Assembly (NCBI GenBank): GCA_027596945.1
Contig: JADGJH010001012.1
Coordinates: forward strand, 1-12,512
DNA: 12,512 nucleotides
Direction: 5' to 3'
Source: Physocladia obscura
Taxonomy: Eukaryota; Chytridiomycota; Chytridiomycetes; Chytridiales; Chytriomycetaceae
The notes under the pieces are model-generated. The model was not told the origin of the DNA. It did not search any database and was given only the letters and a program-made list of their open reading frames with translations. Position 1 is the stretch's first letter, and each line of letters starts with the position of its first letter. Positions 9,669 to 12,512 of this stretch are shown here, piece by piece. The translations under genes and the position numbers were made by a program.

Positions 9669-9694
9669 AAAAAAAAAAAAAAAAAAAAAAAAAA
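9669..9694. repeat. A26 mononucleotide run
   Basis: Twenty-six A occur 25 bp upstream of the transporter ATG, in the presumed 5' UTR or core promoter. Poly(dA:dT) tracts can exclude nucleosomes in fungal promoters; here it could also be simple slippage. Confidence 0.9.
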
Positions 9695-9719
9695 GAAAAA
9701 GGAATCGAGAAATCAACAA

Positions 9720-11299
9720 ATGTCGGATTGGAACGCTACAACGCCGTGGCTCAACAAGGGCGACAACGCATGGCAACTGACAACAGCAACTTTTGTTGGG
9801 CTGCAGTCTGTTCCGGGCCTGATGGTTTTTTACGCCGGTGTTGTCAAGAAAAAATGGGCTGTTAATTCGGCATTTATGGCTTTTTATGCGTTTGCTGCTG
9901 TCATGATATGCTGGGTGAACAAAAGTGTTTAGATATGTTTTTTGTTTTTAGTCACATTTTCTCATTAGGTTTGTTGGGTTTATGAAATGTCGTTTGGCGA
10001 ACAATGGGTTCCGTTTCTTGGAAAGCCAGGTGCCGTGTCGACACTATCTATTCGGGTATTAAATAATTTAAAAATAAGGGAAAAAAATAAATTTTTATTG
10101 TTTAATTTATTTTCGAGCAAACAGGGGGCTTTAAGTCAAGCGCAATTCCCAGCGTCCGGCGCAACAATGGCGTTTCCGATGGCAACAATGGCGTACTTCC
10201 AATTTGTGTTTGCCGCAATCACCCTGATTTTGATTGCTGGGTCGTGGTTGGCACGCATGAATTTTATAGCGTGGATGATTTTCGTGCCGTTGTGGCTCAC
10301 GTTTTCTTACTCGGTGTGTTGTTTCAGTATTTGGGGTGGCGGTTGGTTGGCACAGATGGGAATTCTTGATTTTGCGGGTGGCTATGTTATTCATTTGTCT
10401 GCAGGAACAGCCTCATTCGTTGAGTATTTTTTTTATTTCTTTCATGGAAAAATTAACAAATTTTTTTTTTTTGGCTGCGTTTGTCATGCCAGGTCGGAGC
10501 TTGGATTATTGGACCGCGTCTGAAACAAGACCGCGAAGACTTTGAGCCCAACAACATCCCGATGATGCTTGTCGGGGCGGGTTTGCTCTGGCTCGGCTGG
10601 AACGGGTTCAATGGCGGCGGCCCGTTCAACGCGGGTGCCGACGCGGGGCTGGCGGTGCTCAACACAAACATCGCGACGGTAATGTCGCTGCTCACGTGGA
10701 CGATTCTGGACGCGATCTTCTTCAAGAAGCCGTCGATCATCGGCGCGTGCCAAGGAATGATCACGGGGCTCGTGGTCATCACGCCCGGCGCCGGGCTTGT
10801 CGCCGGGTGGGGCGCGCTCGCGATGGGCGCGCTGTCGGGCTCGATTCCGTGGCTCTCCATGAACATTCTCGGCAAGACAAAGTTGTTCGCGCTGCACGTC
10901 GACGACGCGCTCGGCGTCTTCCACACGCACGCCGTCGCCGGCTTCCTCGGCGGCATTCTCACGGGCGTCTTCGCCACCGTCGAAGGCTGCGAGGCGTTCG
11001 CGCTCACGAACCCCGGCGGCGCCGTTGCCGGGAATTGGCGGCAGGTGTATTTGCTTTTTGTTGTCGCCGTGAATCTTGTTGTTACGCCTATTATTCTGTA
11101 TGCGATTGGTCTTGTTGTTCCGTTGCGGATGAGTGAAGAGGATTTGTTGATTGGGGATGCTGCGTCGCATGGAGAGGATGCTTACGCGTTTTATCATGAT
11201 GGGGCCCATGAAATCGATCTTGCCCGCACTGCCAGTGCCGGTTCTCTTCTCAGGTTGAGTGGTCACGCTCCGCCAGAGATTGCCGCTCTCAAACTTTGA
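9720..11299 (+). CDS. Ammonium transporter, plant AMT2 / fungal MEP-gamma-like (Amt/MEP/Rh family)
   Basis: An integral plasma-membrane channel-like transporter that imports ammonium. Exons: 9720-9914, 9969-10055, 10125-10418, 10493-11299. Introns are 54, 69 and 74 nt, all phase 0; the product is 460 aa, normal for the family. The N-terminus carries [11 protein letters not shown], then SVPGLM and [19 protein letters not shown], features I associate with plant AMT2 rather than AMT1 or Mep2. The twin histidines of the pore are H184 ([10 protein letters not shown]) and H338 ([10 protein letters not shown]). GFNGGGPF and ITPGAG motifs follow, and the cytosolic tail has the conserved [12 protein letters not shown]. 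Splice joins reproduce family spacing exactly (MICW joined to [15 protein letters not shown] joined to VGAWIIGPR). The last exon contains an abrupt GC-rich block. It faces away from the P5B ATPase. Candidate GATA sites upstream fit nitrogen regulation. Whether the cargo moves as ion or gas plus proton cannot be read from sequence. Confidence 0.94.
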
Positions 11300-11320
11300 G
11301 GAAGATTGTGTTCAAAAAAA

Positions 11321-11326
11321 AATAAA
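11321..11326 (+). terminator. AATAAA poly(A) signal of the ammonium transporter
   Basis: An exact AATAAA starts 22 nt after the TGA stop, in an A-rich context. This is a plausible cleavage/polyadenylation signal and would give a very short 3' UTR. Confidence 0.5.
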
Positions 11327-11958
11327 ACTCACCAAAAATTTGCGAATTTGGCGTTATTATTCTGCACAACGATCCCGTAAAATCGTGAATTTTTCAAGCA
11401 TGCAAATCTGAAACTTAACCAAAGATTCAAACGACAGCATGTGATTGAATAAATTCTGTATAATGAACAAGTTTTTGAAACATATATATTTGGATCAAAA
11501 TTTCTCATATATAACCACAATTAGATCCACAAGACGGACATCATGTTGTCACCAGTAGTATTTTTGTTCTTATTTTCATAATGACTTACCGATAAATTTC
11601 TTTTAAAAATAGACTCCGACGATTGACATCGTTAAATTTATGACTTCATAAACAGCACTCGAAAAAGAGCTCACAAGAAGCTGAAAACTGTCACAAATTC
11701 AGTAAAATAATTATTATGGTGTTCATGAAAAATCTTTTTTTTAATACAGACTGTATATTTGTATTCTTTTAACAATAAAAAATATTAAACTCGATATGAT
11801 TTCAGTATCCCATGTCGGATTCCATACATGAGCTCTTTTCATAGGATATTTAAGTCTGTGACGTCTAAATTCTAAGTAACGGCTTATGAAAAACTCAGGG
11901 ACATGAGGCGTGCGATTGTCAAGATTTTCTCCTGAAAAATTATTCTCAATCTTTTCTC
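11327..11958. other. AT-rich intergenic stretch, no gene seen
   Basis: There are only short ORFs without domain or codon support and no RNA-gene-like cloverleaf or box elements that I can see. One good minus-strand donor-like GTAAGT occurs at 11589-11584, but the adjoining frame is stopped after about 20 codons. Confidence 0.5.
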
Positions 11959-11964
11959 TTTATT
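11959..11964 (-). terminator. AATAAA poly(A) signal for a possible minus-strand gene
   Basis: On the minus strand TTCAATAAAG lies about 100 nt downstream of the TAG that ends the 12262-12066 reading frame. This spacing is normal for a poly(A) signal and is the main contextual support for a gene converging on the ammonium transporter. Confidence 0.35.
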
Positions 11965-12065
11965 GAACACAAAACACAGAGTTCTAACATCCCACAATAA
12001 AGTTACCGCAATTACAGTTCACGCCGACTATGCTTCGTGACTTAAATAATGCGGCAAAAGCAACT

Positions 12066-12262
12066 CTATATCCAGGAAACGTGGAACGAAAACGCATCCG
12101 TGATTCCCCACGTCTCAATACCAACAACATAGGTCAAAATCACCACACACGCTTCAACAGCAATGGTATAATCTATTACCTGCTGTGCAAAGTTTGCGGC
12201 AAAAAATCCGTGTCGACGGCGCGCGAATAGCTTCAAGCTCGGTGATTGCAACTTTTCAGCGC
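12066..12262 (-). CDS. Possible last exon of an unidentified minus-strand gene
   Basis: I do not recognise the product. An acceptor (CATCCAACAG) at 12264-12263 opens a frame of about 65 codons ending in TAG at 12066. The first half is basic (KLFARRRHGFFAANFAQQ). The second is hydrophobic (YTIAVEACVVILTYVVGI), possibly one membrane segment. A strong donor (GTAAGT) at 12330-12325 would make a 68-nt intron, matching the sizes seen elsewhere in the window, and an AATAAA follows the stop. GC content is higher than in the flanks. An internal donor (CAG|GTAATA, near 12180) could end the exon early. The opposite strand also has a 66-codon ORF (12030-12230) with no recognisable features. This is an ab initio guess. 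Confidence 0.25.
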
Positions 12263-12377
12263 CTGTTGGATGCGAGAAGCTTGAGATTTTTTGATGCGAG
12301 ATTGTTTAGCACAGCAATAATAAAACTTACAGTGTACTTTTTTTTTCCCCCTTTACTCAACGAAATTGAAGCGAGAG

Positions 12378-12512
12378 AAAAAAAAAAAAAAAAAAATGAT
12401 ATTAAATTTTTTCCATTAAATTTTAAAAAATTTTATTGATTAAAAATTTTTAAAAAAATTTAAACATTTTAAAAAAAGGATTGCAAATTTCCCCTTTTAA
12501 AATTTCGACCCC
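12378..12512. repeat. Low-complexity right edge (A19 run and A/T blocks)
   Basis: An A run at 12378-12396 is followed by strings of A and T blocks up to a terminal CCCC. No coding signal is visible. The texture mirrors the left edge and suggests a contig end in poorly resolved sequence. Confidence 0.6.

Larger units (their letters stand above)
9218..9719. promoter_or_regulatory. Divergent intergenic region between P5B ATPase and ammonium transporter
   Basis: The two start codons face away from each other across 502 bp, so both promoters lie here. The stretch is AT-rich with no coding support; short ORFs at 9424-9657 show no family features. The transporter ATG at 9720 has A at -3 (acaaATG). 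Apart from the GATA-type sites and the A26 run listed separately, nothing specific can be named. Confidence 0.55.

Noticed and set aside
10696..11136. Plus-strand 146-codon Arg/His-rich ORF
   Set aside because: It is an out-of-frame shadow of the transporter exon, with the highly basic composition typical of a shifted GC-rich frame.
10453..11266. Long minus-strand ORFs (184 and 260 codons) opposite the ammonium transporter
   Set aside because: They mirror the GC-rich last exon, are rich in Arg/Pro/Ala as expected from antisense of GC-biased codons, and show no domain. The plus-strand frame is an unambiguous transporter.
11584..11700. Minus-strand exon-like piece before a perfect GTAAGT donor
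   Set aside because: The frame leading into the donor has a stop about 20 codons upstream and no acceptor or continuation was evident.
1..12512. A bacterial operon, defence island or CRISPR-like system
   Set aside because: All clear genes have spliceosomal introns and eukaryotic families; there are no direct repeats with spacers and no ribosome-binding sites. I found no evidence of a new multi-gene system.

Overview
The window is eukaryotic nuclear DNA that looks like one small contig from a compact, AT-rich genome. Three protein genes are each split by short spliceosomal introns (about 46-96 nt). Both ends dissolve into homopolymer and low-complexity sequence. A soluble-type adenylyl cyclase (typical of flagellated lineages), a P5B ATPase and a plant-AMT2/fungal-MEP-gamma-like ammonium transporter, together with tight gene packing, fit an early-diverging zoosporic (chytrid-like) fungus best. 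That placement is inference; another protist is possible.

Layout, left to right. (1) 1-2731, minus strand: 5' part of a soluble adenylyl cyclase (ADCY10-type) with C1 and C2 cyclase domains followed by a P-loop ATPase module. It runs off the left edge. I reconstruct it with six full or partial coding exons plus a probable 6-nt microexon. (2) 2732-3761: about 1 kb with no intact gene. It holds the upstream region of the cyclase and a decayed plus-strand ORF resembling the N-terminal helix-turn-helix part of a Tc1/mariner-like transposase. (3) 3762-9217, minus strand: a complete nine-exon P5B-type P-ATPase (1,653 aa predicted), probably an endo-lysosomal/vacuolar cation or polyamine transporter. 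One intron appears to use a GC-AG boundary. (4) 9218-9719: divergent intergenic region shared by the ATPase and the ammonium transporter, with candidate fungal GATA sites and an A26 run. (5) 9720-11299, plus strand: a complete four-exon ammonium transporter (460 aa) whose last exon holds a sharply bounded GC-rich block. (6) 11300-12512: AT-rich 3' flank, two opposed poly(A) signals, and a possible last exon of an unidentified minus-strand gene.

The three genes do not form an obvious single pathway. Nitrogen uptake (Amt), cAMP signalling (cyclase) and organelle transport (P5B) are compatible with nutrient sensing, but co-location alone does not show co-function. No bacterial-type operon, CRISPR array, tRNA or rRNA was seen. 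The most notable observations are fine-scale gene structure (a 6-nt microexon restoring a conserved Trp, a GC-AG intron with an A16 tract, an intron with 3n length and no stop), a predicted loss of the bicarbonate-anchoring Arg in the cyclase, and the GC block in the transporter. Exon coordinates are hand-derived from splice consensus, reading phase and recalled family sequences; no alignment was run.
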